Source: Phytopythium helicoides (lineage: Eukaryota > Oomycota > Peronosporomycetes > Pythiales > Pythiaceae). From it: 64,000 nucleotides of DNA. Made by a program: the position numbers and the translations under genes. Below the pieces are notes generated by a model. That model did no database searches. It worked only from the letters and a program-made list of their open reading frames with translations, and was not told the origin of the DNA. The stretch covers positions 620,001-684,000 of the forward strand of contig JANFNE010000022.1 in assembly GCA_024867545.1 (NCBI GenBank). The letters run 5' to 3'. Below are positions 1-10,301 of the stretch, one piece after another (positions within the stretch are counted from its first letter, which is position 1; each line of letters begins with the position of its first letter).

Positions 1-624
1 ACCATGCACTTGGGCGTGTTCTGCATCCAGATGGGCCGCAGCGCGAGTCGGAAGGCGCGCTCCCACTTGACAAAGATGGCGTCCTTGGCAGCGCGCAGCT
101 TCCAACACATGAGCTGACCCGTGGGCGAGTACCCCGTGAGCTGCATCTCGAGCCGCTTGCGGTTGAACACGAACCCGCGCTTGATGAGGTCGGCGTCGTA
201 CTCGTCCTCGGTCTTGGCGACGTCCTTGGTATTGCCCGACGCGTTGAGCATCATGACACCGCGCAGGTGCTTGGACGTGAGCGTGAGGTGCACACGGCGT
301 TTCTGCTCGCCCGGCACCTCGGCGGGCATGGGCAGCTCGTAGTAGCAGAAGCGGCCGTTGCGGAAGAGCAGGAAGTAGCGGTAGTGCGCGTAGTCGCCCA
401 GCTTGATGAGCGCGCCTTCCATGAGCTTGTGGTCCTCGTAGTAGTTGTTCACGGGCTCCTCCTCGGGCGCGATCCACTGCCCGAGCCACGCGCGCGACGC
501 GAAGCCCTCGGTCTCCATGGGCGCTGCCAGCTCTCGGTCGCCAGGGAAGAAGCCGAGCGTCGCCGAGCGTCGAGGAGCAAGTGTGCGCAGCGACTGGCCT
601 TTCTCGATAGCCTTGGCGGTAAAA
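1..624 (-). CDS. PH-like domain protein, 3' part only (runs off left edge)
   Basis: Open minus-strand frame running off the left edge. An exon starts at 624 after a good acceptor (pyrimidine-rich ATTTTCCGCAG). The protein reads through a pleckstrin-homology-like core: an LMEGALIKLGDY start followed by a YRYFLLFRNGRFCYYELP strand pair. After a loop there are further strands and a final amphipathic stretch with the conserved Trp (FVKWERAFRLAL), the usual PH C-terminal helix. PH domains bind phosphoinositides or proteins at membranes; no partner can be deduced. The first in-frame ATG inside the exon is at 518, but the upstream frame is open, so exons further right (to about 724) probably exist; they are not resolved. 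The C-terminus is missing. Fold call is moderate; function unknown. Confidence 0.55.
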
Positions 625-876
625 CTGCGGAAAATTGAGAGCAACGAGTGATTAGAGAGAACTGTATACCATACAAACGCCAAGTGAAATTGGCGCGTGC
701 CACAGAGACAACCTTGCAATCCATTTTTGCAGGTTTTTTGATCTTGTTTAATCTAATTTTGAATAGTGGTGTAATAGAGGGTATTCAATTAGACAGTGGT
801 TGAAGTTTTGCATTATGCAACCCCATGCTTGTCACTTGGGGAACAGACACTTCAACTGCAAGTGGCTGCCAACAGC

Positions 877-2467
877 ATGGCGATCGGATCATGGCGGCTG
901 CGCGTCGCGCTAGATGAGCGACACGGCGAGCGGCTGAACGAGGCGGCGGGCGCGATGTTTGCGCAGCTGGCGGCGCTGGTCCGCGACCCGATGGAGGCGC
1001 AGAGCCACCGGAGATGCTGCGTCATGCTCAGTGTGCCCAACGGGGAGCCGCACAACGCTATCGACCGGTTGTCGCTGCTCTTCCTCGGCAATGTGAGATG
1101 TTTGCGCGACCGCTGCGTCCGGATGAGCGATCGCTAACTGTCCTCTTTGACGCCGGTTTTAACGTCCATCCAGTGCCTGCTGAACGGCGTGCTGGAGCTC
1201 CCGCAGTCCGAGAAGCAGCTTTTCGTGGTTGCTCCGCAGCAAGTTTCAGCGCACTTTTTCGCCAAAAAGCTAGAGGGACTTGCAGGCTCGATAGGGATTT
1301 CGGTCTCCACGCGCGTTGATGAGTTCACAGAGCTCTCACAGTTCGGTATGGCGCAGCTGGTTGGCATGGAGATGTTGCGCTGACGCGAAATGCTCCAGTC
1401 ACGGACTTGCTGGCGAGAACGCTGCTGCTCCACGTGCTCAAAACCCGCGGGTGCCTCTATATTGCTTTCATATCGGTCTCCGCTGTATCTCACGGCACCA
1501 TTGATTCTTCGAAGTTGCATCCTTATTGGAAGAAAGCCCAACCCGAGGGTTCTGCTCACAAGCGACTTGACATCGGGAGAAAAATTGGCAGCCACCATCA
1601 AGAATCTGGTCATCTTAAGTGGTTCTGCTGGCCGAGTCTTCGTTGAATTCGTACGCGTCCAGATGCCTGCTATAATGATGTTGTGCTGTCTCATGCAGCG
1701 TGCATTACGTAGGACTGTATCCCGGCCATCATGACCTTGCAGGCCGTGGCCGATGCTGACAATATCGATGAGCTCAAGAAGAGAAGACTGCTCGTTCTTC
1801 CGCGTTTAGGTTCAGGCTGGTTGGTTTCTTGTCACAAGTAAGTTCGGCTTGTTTCTAAATGTCTCCTGATGTTCTAACGTGTACAAATTCTCGCCTGGTG
1901 CTTTTCCACAGAGATCCTCCTGGGCAGTCGCCTCTGCAAGTGTATACAATGATGCGTCGTCTGGCATGTCATTCTCACACGTCTATCACTTCTTGTAGGT
2001 TGGAGACAAAACCCGCGCAACCCGACGACTTTCGCCTCTACTGGCAAATGGTCTACGGCATTTGTGAGTCCTTAGCCCTTCCGAAACCATCGTTTTACCC
2101 AGTCGTTTCTGATACCTACCGACTCTTATTAGGCCTACCTGCGAATTTCGGCGGGTTTGTGCGCATTCGCTTCTCCAGCCACTCTGTGCTGACATACCCA
2201 GCGTGCTGTGTCATGTCGGAGTGGTCGGTAATGCCGAAGCAAACGCGAGTGGAGTCAATGCAAGTCGTTCGACGACTGCTGACTTTGCTACGAGGTATTT
2301 TTGGTGAAGGCTCGGTGACGGCCAAGAGCTCGATGGAAAAACCAGCAAGATCGGCGGTGTTTCTCCCGGCCTCCGCGCTAGTTGATCCACCCATCGAGAA
2401 TGATGGCAGTCGCCGCGCCAACTTTCAAGAGCAACATTCAAGCAGAAAGAAGCGAATGCTAAGCTAG
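877..2467 (+). pseudogene. Unrecognised multi-exon gene, broken or with sequence errors
   Basis: From the ATG at 877 a coding-like frame runs to about 1092 (MAIGSWRLRVALDERHGERL start, then NAIDRLSLLFLGN). A GTGAGA donor and an acceptor at about 1173 join it to CLLNGVLELPQSEKQLFVVA. Near 1375-1385 the frame shifts by one base into DVALTRNAPVTDLLARTLLL, which looks equally coding. Further pieces (about 1730-1840 with MTLQAVADADNIDELKKRRL, and 1990-2330) are flanked by plausible splice sites but cannot be joined into one frame. I do not recognise the family. It could be a real gene with unusual introns and one or two indel errors, or a decaying copy. The long opposing minus-strand frame (1134-1694) is treated as a shadow. 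Confidence 0.35.
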
Positions 2468-2675
2468 AGCAGCTAAGAATGTAGCTGCAAGTACTGGGGC
2501 AAGAAGCATTGCGTTCATTCAATCGACACGAGTTTTCATGGCTCCCAGTTCTTCACGTAAAACTGAGGAATCTCATTTAGTATTGAGAGCGTGCTCGACA
2601 CTTCCTACGCATCGGCTCGTCTGGAACGTGCAGCATACGTCAGCAACGATGAGCTTGAACACAAAATAACCACAC

Positions 2676-5600
2676 TCACGGTTTCTTTTGTGGACGCTCC
2701 ATATCGAGTAATTCAAGAATCTCGTTTCGCGCCTCCCGTGCCTGGGCAACCTAACATATCACATATCACAAAAAAAAGCTGTAAGCATCCAGGATAAAAC
2801 ATGTAACATGCTTGGAAGCAGTAATCCTACAGGCGCATCCCATGCAGTGTCGCTGAGCTTCTCGAGGACCAAGTCGTACTGTGGTAGGATAGCCGTTACT
2901 GAGATTAGTCCCGTCACTCCAACGGATTTTCTCTCAACCACGCACCTTTTCCTCATTGATGACCTCTTCATGGACTAGCAACCGCGTGTAGAGTCGCTCT
3001 GCAGTAAGCTTGCGAACGTTGGGGAACCGGTGGGCAAGGAACAACAGTAACGCCTTCAATGCCCGCGCTTGTGTTTCACTGTCACTTGGTAACAATCCAA
3101 CAAGGACCGCAATACCGGCCGAAAGCTTTGGAACGGAGGTGCACTTTTGGATCTCATCGCGCAGGGCATCATAGAGCCTCCTCCCAAACTCACTCGAGTT
3201 GGATACTTGACTGTCTTGCTTCTCCTCGAACAGGAATGAGATCAAGTTGCTCTCTAATAGCATCGCCAGTGTCTTCATGACCGGGATAATGACCCGATCA
3301 TCGCCACTGTTTCGCGAGAAGAGCGCCACAAGAGAAAATGCGAACCGTCGAAGAAGTCCAAAGTTCTTGGCGTGCGTGTGGCCACGAATCCAGTCAAACA
3401 GTGCCGACTTAGATGCCTTGACAACGCTTTCAGTAAGCCCACCGACACTGAGCACGATGCCAGATGTTACTGCCTCAAGGTAAGCAGAAAGGTCCATCAT
3501 TTGAACAACAAGAGGGAAGGTGTCATGCGCCATCGACCAGTTGACAACAAGCGACGGCGGGAAAATTCGGGTCTCGAGCTCGGCTCGGTCAGGGATCGCA
3601 TCGACCCGCGGTCGAGTTGAATGCAGGAGACGGAAAAACACGCTTCCTGCAACTGCGCGTGTGCTATCAAGCTTCTCCGCGAGCTGCTGCGAAAGTACTG
3701 CCATCTGTAACAGCTAGTCAGTAAACACATTCACAGCAAATAAAAAGGAAAATACAATAGCATACCACACTTCTCACAAGATCAGGAGAAAGTCGAGCTC
3801 CAAAACGTACGGCAGAACTGCCACGCAGTTTGTTCTTTTGTTGTAATCTACCGGCTTCAGCAACTCGTGCTCGTTCCTCGCTGTCTGGAATGTCAAACTC
3901 GTCAGCATTTGCCACTACTGCATGAAGCTTGTGGAGGTGGATATGCCCTGTCCCGGTGGTCCCAAAGTAGTAATAACCTAACGAAGGCCTCTCGAACTGG
4001 ACAATGCACAAAGGGTTCGAGACAGTACCATAATTGTCGCCGCTGCTCTCTCCCTCCTCTTCAGGTGAATCAGTACCGGAAGTAGAGTCTGCAGCCGGAG
4101 ATAGCGAGCGCATGAACTCGGGCTGAGCTATCACTCCAGTGATAACTCCTCGCCCATAATCGCTGTCAACTGCTTGGCCGATCAATCCGACACACGAAGC
4201 TGCAATATAGACATTTTCAGCTCGAAACAACTGCTCAAGTCCCAGCATTGCCTCTTTGCGGATCCACGAGCCGACATCACCGCGCTCGTCGATGCGGTAG
4301 TCCGTCTTGACACTTTCAACGAGAGTTTCGACGACACTGTCTTCCATTTCTGGGGAGAGATTCACCTGGGTACGCTCACCACCAACGTCACGGACGCAAA
4401 GGTCAACTAGTGCACGCACTGCAGCAACACGAGACTCGGCATCTTCTTCGTCAAAAGTCTGTTGGGATAGTGATACGGCACGGATTAAGGTAGCAATGCA
4501 CTCGCTAATCAGCGGCTGAACAAGTGGCTTGGCTGCGACGCCGACCGCGCGCAGGTACCCACGCCGCGCCGCAACGTTCGGGTTGAGAACAGATGCTGCT
4601 GTTGTTCCGGTATCCTTGACTGGCGTCAAAACTCCACTTCGCACAAACCTGGGAACGATTTCCTGCACAAATTTGACGTGGGCTGGGTTCTTGGCTTTCT
4701 CTAGAATGCCCGCCAAATACTGAGCTGAAAATGCTCGGAACGATGAAATCGCACTTTCGCGTACGCTCTCGGTCGGGTGAATCATGCACTCCTCTAAGAT
4801 TGCCAAGTATTTCTTGACATGAGCAAGCGATAGCCCCAGTCGCGCGCAAGAAATCACTTCAACTAGGTTGCATACAGCCGTACGTATCATCTCGCCACCT
4901 CGACCACGGAACAATCGACGTTTCTCGATCTCAATAGGAAGCATTTTGACGGCACGCAATAATTCGCCACCAAGGAATGCCGGACGCTCTGCCAATGTCA
5001 TGAGGAGATGAGTAATTGCGAGAACTGTTCCGTGGCGCTCGATGACTTCCACTTCGGCTGAGATAGCGGTTGCTAAGAGGCCAGGAAGAACGCGAGCAAT
5101 TGAGTGCTCAGGGTCCAAGCTACCAATTCGTCCAAGAGCACTCGCAGCTAGCGATCGGATATTGGCGTCCCAATGGGAAATCTTCCGTGTCACGAGGTGA
5201 TCCAAAAGATGGTATCGGTATTCTGGAAACTGAGCAATGAATACGCTCACATCCAAATACGCGTGACGGAGGTTGGAAACCGAGAAGTAGTCTGCACGAG
5301 TGAGCAAGTCGATGCCGTGGGGGAAATTGGTGCGACCTTGGCGGCCTACGTTTTCCTGGAATGCAGCAGAAGCTGCTCGGCGGCAGTTTAGCTCACGGTC
5401 AAAGACGCAATTCACAAGCATCGCGGGCGCGAGACTCTGTGTGAGCCATGGAAGCAGCAGTGATGGCTCGTACGCACGCGCAAACGACCAACACGCGTAG
5501 CAGGCAGCATCGCGCACATGAGCACCGATACTGTGCGTAGTTCGTCGAACATCGTACTGTAACGCGCTTGTGACACATTGAACAGCGTCAGAGAGACGCT

Positions 5601-7048
5601 GAGGAAGCAATACACCGCGACGCGCAAGCTCGGCAAGTGCTAGACTGGCTCCGTGCCACGCTCCATCGCCCTCCGTCGCAACAAACAGCTCTAGCACAGA
5701 CTGAACAATGTCGTCGGCGAAGGCATATGGCAAACGCCCTGTGATACGTCCAATTCCCTTGGCAGCAGACCATCGCACGATTGTGTCTTTGTCACGAAGG
5801 CCACAAAGCAATACTTCGACAATCTGCTCCAATTCCTCGAGGATTTCGGAATCGACGTCATCATCATCCTCTTCTTCCAAGGACTCGGTTGGCGTTGCAG
5901 GCTGTGAGGAAACGGATGTTAACCCAAGCGACTGAAAGTTCATCTCGAGGGACCGAAGGCCGCGGCGATATCTCCACGCCCGCACTCGTGGTGGTAGGTA
6001 CAATAGACCCAGCCGCTGCACTAACTTGACACTCAGCTTTCGGTGCAGTGTGCTGCTACTGCCTTCGTCCTCTGTGAGGCGTGTGACGAGTTGCATGACT
6101 GCACCAAAGTAGATTCGGCTAGCCTCAATGTGCTGAGCACGTGGAGAGTGTTTGGCAATGTGGGACAAGCAAAGAATGATGCCGGTGATGCGGAACTGGG
6201 CCACGCGCGTCATCTCTTCTTCGTTCGCGCGCACCAGCTCAGCGTTCGCCCACGTGAGGAATTGTGTCAGATGGTGACTTTCCATATCTGGGCGGCTAAG
6301 CAAGCGCGATAGGCACACTGCAGCAGCAACTTGTGTTGCACCTGGATCACTCAAATATTCCTTGCACAGCGTGACGATGCTCGCGACGATCGAAGAGGAT
6401 CCGTTGCCGCTCAAGCTCGACGAGTCGATAGTTGACAGATCGAACGGCACAAGACAGAGCATGGAAAGCCACAGCAGCAGCACGTAACGCGTCTCCCACG
6501 CCGAGTGGTCGGTGCGGTCCTGTGACTGCAGTAGATGCAGCGTCGGCTCAAAGTCGGCGACCTCGTGCGGGAAGACCTTGACGACCGTCTTGTAGCCGCG
6601 CACCTTGCACAAGTGGTAGAGCAGCTGGAAGATCTTGTGCAGCTTTGGGTTGCGGTAGACCTGGAACGGAAATGCCAGTCCCCGCGCCACGTCGGCGCTG
6701 CGTCCGTGCATCACGCGCTTGATCTCGTCCACTAGCGGGTCCACCATCTCGCGCAGGTACGGATCCAGCAGGTGCGACTGCTCCAGGTACCTGTCCAGCT
6801 GTCATGTGAGCAGTGAGCGTGCTGCTTCTTCCATATCGACGCCCGCGAACAAGGCTCACAATCTGCGTGACGGCCGCGTGCGTCTTGAGAAAGGCGGCGT
6901 CCACGTCGCTCTCCGGCGCCGCGAAGCGCGCGTCCACGAGCTGCCGCAGCAGCGCCGCCACTTGCTCGCGCTCGTCGAAGAACTTTTTCTCGCACAGGCG
7001 CTCGCCCGCGGCGTCCGCGGCGTCGACAAGCGCGGCGTCGGCAGCCAT
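2676..7048 (-). CDS. TBCD: Tubulin-specific chaperone D (cofactor D)
   Basis: Cofactor D captures beta-tubulin after CCT release and works with cofactors C, E and Arl2 to assemble alpha/beta-tubulin heterodimers in the cytosol. Five exons, all joined in phase 0: 7048-6860, 6798-3766, 3704-2946, 2878-2831 and 2750-2676, with introns of 60-80 nt, giving about 1367 residues (human TBCD is about 1190). Landmarks: YKTVVKVFPHEVADFEPTL, AWETRYVLLLWLS, VRWSAAKGIGRITGRLPYA, NCRRAASAAFQENVGRQGR, FPHGIDLLTRADYFSV, GDVGSWIRKEAM and VLSVGGLTESV. The small last exons are supported by the match of LEKLSDTAWDAP + VAQAREARNEILELLDMERP to the family C-terminus. The exon 2 donor could be 3766 or 3769. HEAT-like helical repeats throughout. 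Family call is very secure. Confidence 0.95.
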
Positions 7049-7264
7049 GGCGGAGCTTCCTCGTCGCCTTTTCACTCGGATTCAAAAGGGAGGCACATGG
7101 TTTCGGACACAAAAACACGCCCAGTTGGCTACTTTTCATGAAGCCAAGTGCAGTGCACATGGCTGCGCGAGGCTCACGCTGCCCTGCGTGAATAGCTGGC
7201 TAGACTGCTACGTGACGAACGGAACGGACGGTAAGAGCGCTGGGAAGCCCGCGCTGGAGCCGCT

Positions 7265-7843
7265 TCAGGCGGCGGGGGAGCGCGGGACGGGCTGGCAGAG
7301 CGGCTTGTGGCGCGTCTTCCAGTCGTGCAGCTGACACTTGCGATCGCAGTAGAAGACGCACTTGCAGCGCGAGCAGGCCTTGAGCTCGGCGTAGTCGGTG
7401 GCCGTGCAGGCATCGCTAGCACAGATGCGCTTGCCGGGCTCACGCGTCTCGAGCGCGCGCGCGCAGTCGCCCATGGCCTCGTACACTTTGGCCACCTCGT
7501 CGCGCGTAACGCTGCCGTCGCGCAGCGCCATGGTCACGCCGGCGCGCGCGTCGTGGCGCTCGCGCACCTCGAGCGCGGGCAGCAACAGCGCTAGCGCCTC
7601 GTGCAGCTGTCCGCGCTGGCGCAGCACGCTGCCCAGCTCCTGCTGCGTGACGGCGATCGACACGCGGTCGAAGCCCGCGGCCGGCTTGCGCGCCAGGACG
7701 TCGCGGAACATCGCCTCGGCCTCGGCCAGCTGCCCGCGCTTGGCCAGCGCCAGAGCCTCATTGCTGCGCTGGACCAGCGCCATGTACTCGGCCGCGCCCT
7801 CGCGGCTGTGCACCACGCCTAGGTGCCCGTACGTCGTCGCCAT
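7265..7843 (-). CDS. TPR-like protein with C-terminal MYND zinc finger
   Basis: Single-exon 192-residue protein. Residues about 10-120 are helical with TPR-like spacing (EALALAKRGQLAEAEAMFRD, then LGSVLRQRGQLHEALALLLP), a scaffold for protein binding. The C-terminus holds a MYND finger: C-x4-C, then CSRCKCVFYCDRKCQLHDWK, then H-x3-C (RHKPLC), giving the C/H ligand set for two zinc ions. MYND fingers bind proline-rich peptides. There is no SET domain, so no methyltransferase activity is implied. It lies 216 bp downstream of the TBCD start on the same strand, with no sign of shared regulation. The partner is unknown. Confidence 0.75.
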   Translation of the reverse strand: MATTYGHLGVVHSREGAAEYMALVQRSNEALALAKRGQLAEAEAMFRDVLARKPAAGFDRVSIAVTQQELGSVLRQRGQLHEALALLLPALEVRERHDARAGVTMALRDGSVTRDEVAKVYEAMGDCARALETREPGKRICASDACTATDYAELKACSRCKCVFYCDRKCQLHDWKTRHKPLCQPVPRSPAA

Positions 7844-8017
7844 GATGCTGCCGTTGGGTCCTCAATGGCGTTGGAGACGCAACGTCATTTTGTGACTACT
7901 GCGCACAAAATGGTCCCGTATAGCGTTGCTGTTCGAGTGGATTGAACCCATGGACCCCTTCCTTGACGACAAGGTGGTCCCATCATGAGGGCCATGGGTG
8001 CGCATTGCCGTTCGTTA

Positions 8018-8042
8018 CCGTCGACTTCGGCAATAGCCCCAC
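8018..8042 (+). repeat. Left terminal inverted repeat of the pogo-like element
   Basis: 25 bp starting CCGTCGACTTCGGCAATAGC, an exact reverse complement of 9551-9575. It is preceded by TA at 8016-8017. Homology between the ends stops immediately inside the 25 bp. Confidence 0.93.
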
Positions 8043-8257
8043 CACTCCTTGCCCATAACCTCTATGACTTGATGGATGAGGGGGATGAGCATCGCACTGT
8101 TTTGAGTTAATTTTGAGGTGATGTGACGGTTCATGCCCGTTTCTTGTTCAATTCAACCCATCCAATATCAATGCAAAATGAAAGGCTCTGAAGTGCATTA
8201 AGTGTTGCAGGCTGGTGATCAAAGGTGTTTTCAAAGCATCAATCCAACATTTGCATC

Positions 8258-9478
8258 ATGCCGAGCAAGCCGCGCAACACGAACTGCAAAAAGAGGGGTT
8301 TGCCGCTCCGCAACCGCCTTACACTGGGGCAGCAGATCCAGATCTGCCATGCTGCCGCCCTAGACAATGCCAACCACCAAGCCCTAGCCAACTGGGCGTC
8401 AGAAGAGTTCAATTTGGACTTGCCGCTGTCTCGCTATGCTGTGGGTCGGATCCTCCGCGACCATCAGAAGATCCTCGCGTGCGACGACGCCTACTACGAC
8501 GCCAAGAAGATCATGGACCCCGCCATTGCGCACTTCGAACGCGTCGTCGTGGCCGAGATCGACGCAATGGTGCCTAGCGTCGACTCGGTCACGGGCGAGA
8601 TCGTGATTGAGGCGGCGATGGACATCGCCAATCGCCTCCAACTTCCAGCTGCGAAGCAGCCATCGTTCTCGCTGCCGTGGGTGTACCGCTTCTGCAAGCG
8701 GAACGGCGTCTCGCTCAAGCGGAAACATGGCGAGCGTGGGTCCGTCGACCAAGAGGCCGTTCGAGTTGGCCGCACGGCCACCCTCAACATTACTGATGGC
8801 TACGCTCGACGTGACATCTACAACATGGACGAAACTTCGTTCTACTATCGAGAAGAGAGCCGCGCTACATATTCTCGTCAGCGGTGTGTCGCCGGCAAGA
8901 AGATTGACAAAACACGTATCACTCTCTGCGTTGCCTGCAACGCAGACGGCTCCGACAAGCTCCCGCTCCTGTTCATCGGGAAAGCGGTAGTTCCCGTGCC
9001 TCTCCGTGGCCATGATGTTGACGAAGAGCTTGGTGTTGAGTACACCAACAGCCCTCGCGCCTGGATGAACACGGCGATTTTCACGCGCTGGCTACAGGCA
9101 CTGGACGAGAAAATGCGCGTTGCCGGTCGCTCTATACTACTGCTCGTTGATAATGTGTCAACACATAAGCGGCCAGAGGCACCATTGACAAACGTACGGC
9201 TAGAGTTTCTCCCAAAGAACACTACGAGCATCATGCAGCCACTCGACCAGGGCATCATCGCGAACATCAAGCAGAAGTTCCGCAAGATACGAGCGCGTAA
9301 CAGCTACGTTAGGTACCGCAGCGGATTACAGCAGGAGAAAGTCGACATATTCACTGCTATGAGCTGGGCGAGCCAAGCATATAGTGCTGTGACTCCCCAA
9401 ACTATCCAGAATTGCTGGAATCGGGCGGGTATTGTTTCAGATCGCTGGCGCGTCAGTATTTCAAATATCTTGCTATGA
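8258..9478 (+). CDS. Pogo/Tigger-like DDE transposase
   Basis: 406 residues from the ATG at 8258 (an in-frame GTG at 8225 is not needed). The N-terminal third is basic and helical (LRNRLTLGQQIQICHAAALD, later SLPWVYRFCKRNGVSLKRKH), matching the paired psq-like and CENP-B-type helix-turn-helix DNA-binding domains of pogo transposases. The catalytic domain has three acidic residues in canonical context: D in YNMDETSFYY, D in ILLLVDNVSTH, and D in NTTSIMQPLDQGIIANIKQK. It would cut and paste the surrounding element at TA sites. The frame is complete, with no stops or frameshifts. It stops 72 bp before the right terminal repeat. Confidence 0.92.
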   Translation: MPSKPRNTNCKKRGLPLRNRLTLGQQIQICHAAALDNANHQALANWASEEFNLDLPLSRYAVGRILRDHQKILACDDAYYDAKKIMDPAIAHFERVVVAEIDAMVPSVDSVTGEIVIEAAMDIANRLQLPAAKQPSFSLPWVYRFCKRNGVSLKRKHGERGSVDQEAVRVGRTATLNITDGYARRDIYNMDETSFYYREESRATYSRQRCVAGKKIDKTRITLCVACNADGSDKLPLLFIGKAVVPVPLRGHDVDEELGVEYTNSPRAWMNTAIFTRWLQALDEKMRVAGRSILLLVDNVSTHKRPEAPLTNVRLEFLPKNTTSIMQPLDQGIIANIKQKFRKIRARNSYVRYRSGLQQEKVDIFTAMSWASQAYSAVTPQTIQNCWNRAGIVSDRWRVSISNILL

Positions 9479-9550
9479 TAAAACAGTACTTTGAGGTTTC
9501 GAGTCAACCTCTCACACTTTGTGATCTTGTGGTTTCTAGTTGGGTCCACT

Positions 9551-9575
9551 GTGGGGCTATTGCCGAAGTCGACGG
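9551..9575 (-). repeat. Right terminal inverted repeat of the pogo-like element
   Basis: 25 bp (GTGGGGCTATTGCCGAAGTC then GACGG), perfectly complementary to the left repeat, followed by TA at 9576-9577. Confidence 0.93.
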
Positions 9576-9577
9576 TA

Positions 9578-10301
9578 CTCGACGCGATCGACGCGCCGTC
9601 TATCCGTGTTGACGGAGCCACTGCCGGTTCGCGCGCAATGGATTCGGTCGATAGTTTCAGTCGAATGATCATCCCTGAAGCGGAGAAGTCATGAAGTTTT
9701 TTTCACCCAAGTGGCCCGTCCGTGCGAGGCGGTCGGCTCCGCCTGCTGTCGCTTGACGATCTCAGATATCAAACATGAGCCTGCCTGTTTGCTTTGCTCC
9801 TTCGTTACGACCCACTGATACGTTGGGCAGTGGAAATGACTTGCAGAAAATCAAACCGAATCACTGATATCGAGTGGACTTGCCGGTCTGTACAGTGCAC
9901 CACGAGAGAGAAAAATAGAGAGAGAGCTCCACGAAGCATGCAGCTCTATGCTTGCACGTGCACGACACGCGCTGTAGCTAGCTCGCCGTCCGGTCTGTCT
10001 GAAGAGGAATGCGGTCAGGATGTAATTTGTGTCATGTCAAATTGCGCCGTTGAAAGCCAAGGGGGATGGGCGGAGATACGAAAATCACTTGAAAATTGTA
10101 TGATCGTAGCACCTCACTGGAAGATCCAGCTCCCCCCATTACGCAACGTCCGCCCTTCAGTACTATTGCAGTTTCCACTTAAGGGGTAGGTACATTCGCG
10201 GCTGTTATTTATATGCCACGAGTCCATCCCGCAAGGCAGGAAGAGAAAGCCGACCCGCGACGGGCGGCAGGCCGGTCACCAGTCCCCAAGGCGCGCGCAG
10301 G
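9578..10301. other. Intergenic, transposon end to INPP4-like gene
   Basis: No supported gene. It contains a short GA-rich stretch (about 9905-9925) and a TATA-like TTATTTATATG about 90 bp before the ATG at 10302. A 131-codon plus-strand frame (9794-10189) has no recognisable composition or motif and is not called. Confidence 0.5.

Larger units (their letters stand above)
8018..9575 (+). mobile_element. Complete pogo/Tc1-mariner-type DNA transposon
   Basis: A 1558-bp element bounded by perfect 25-bp terminal inverted repeats (8018-8042 and 9551-9575, outer bases CCGTCGACTTCGG) and flanked by TA on both sides (8016-8017 and 9576-9577). TA is the target-site duplication expected for the Tc1/mariner/pogo superfamily. 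The only gene inside is an intact DDD-type transposase. Perfect ends and an open reading frame imply recent arrival and possible autonomy, but activity is inference. Confidence 0.92.

Noticed and set aside
2500..2550. Cyclophilin-like motif (FHGSQFFT) on the plus strand
   Set aside because: Only one short motif followed at once by stops, opposite the TBCD 3' end; probably chance.
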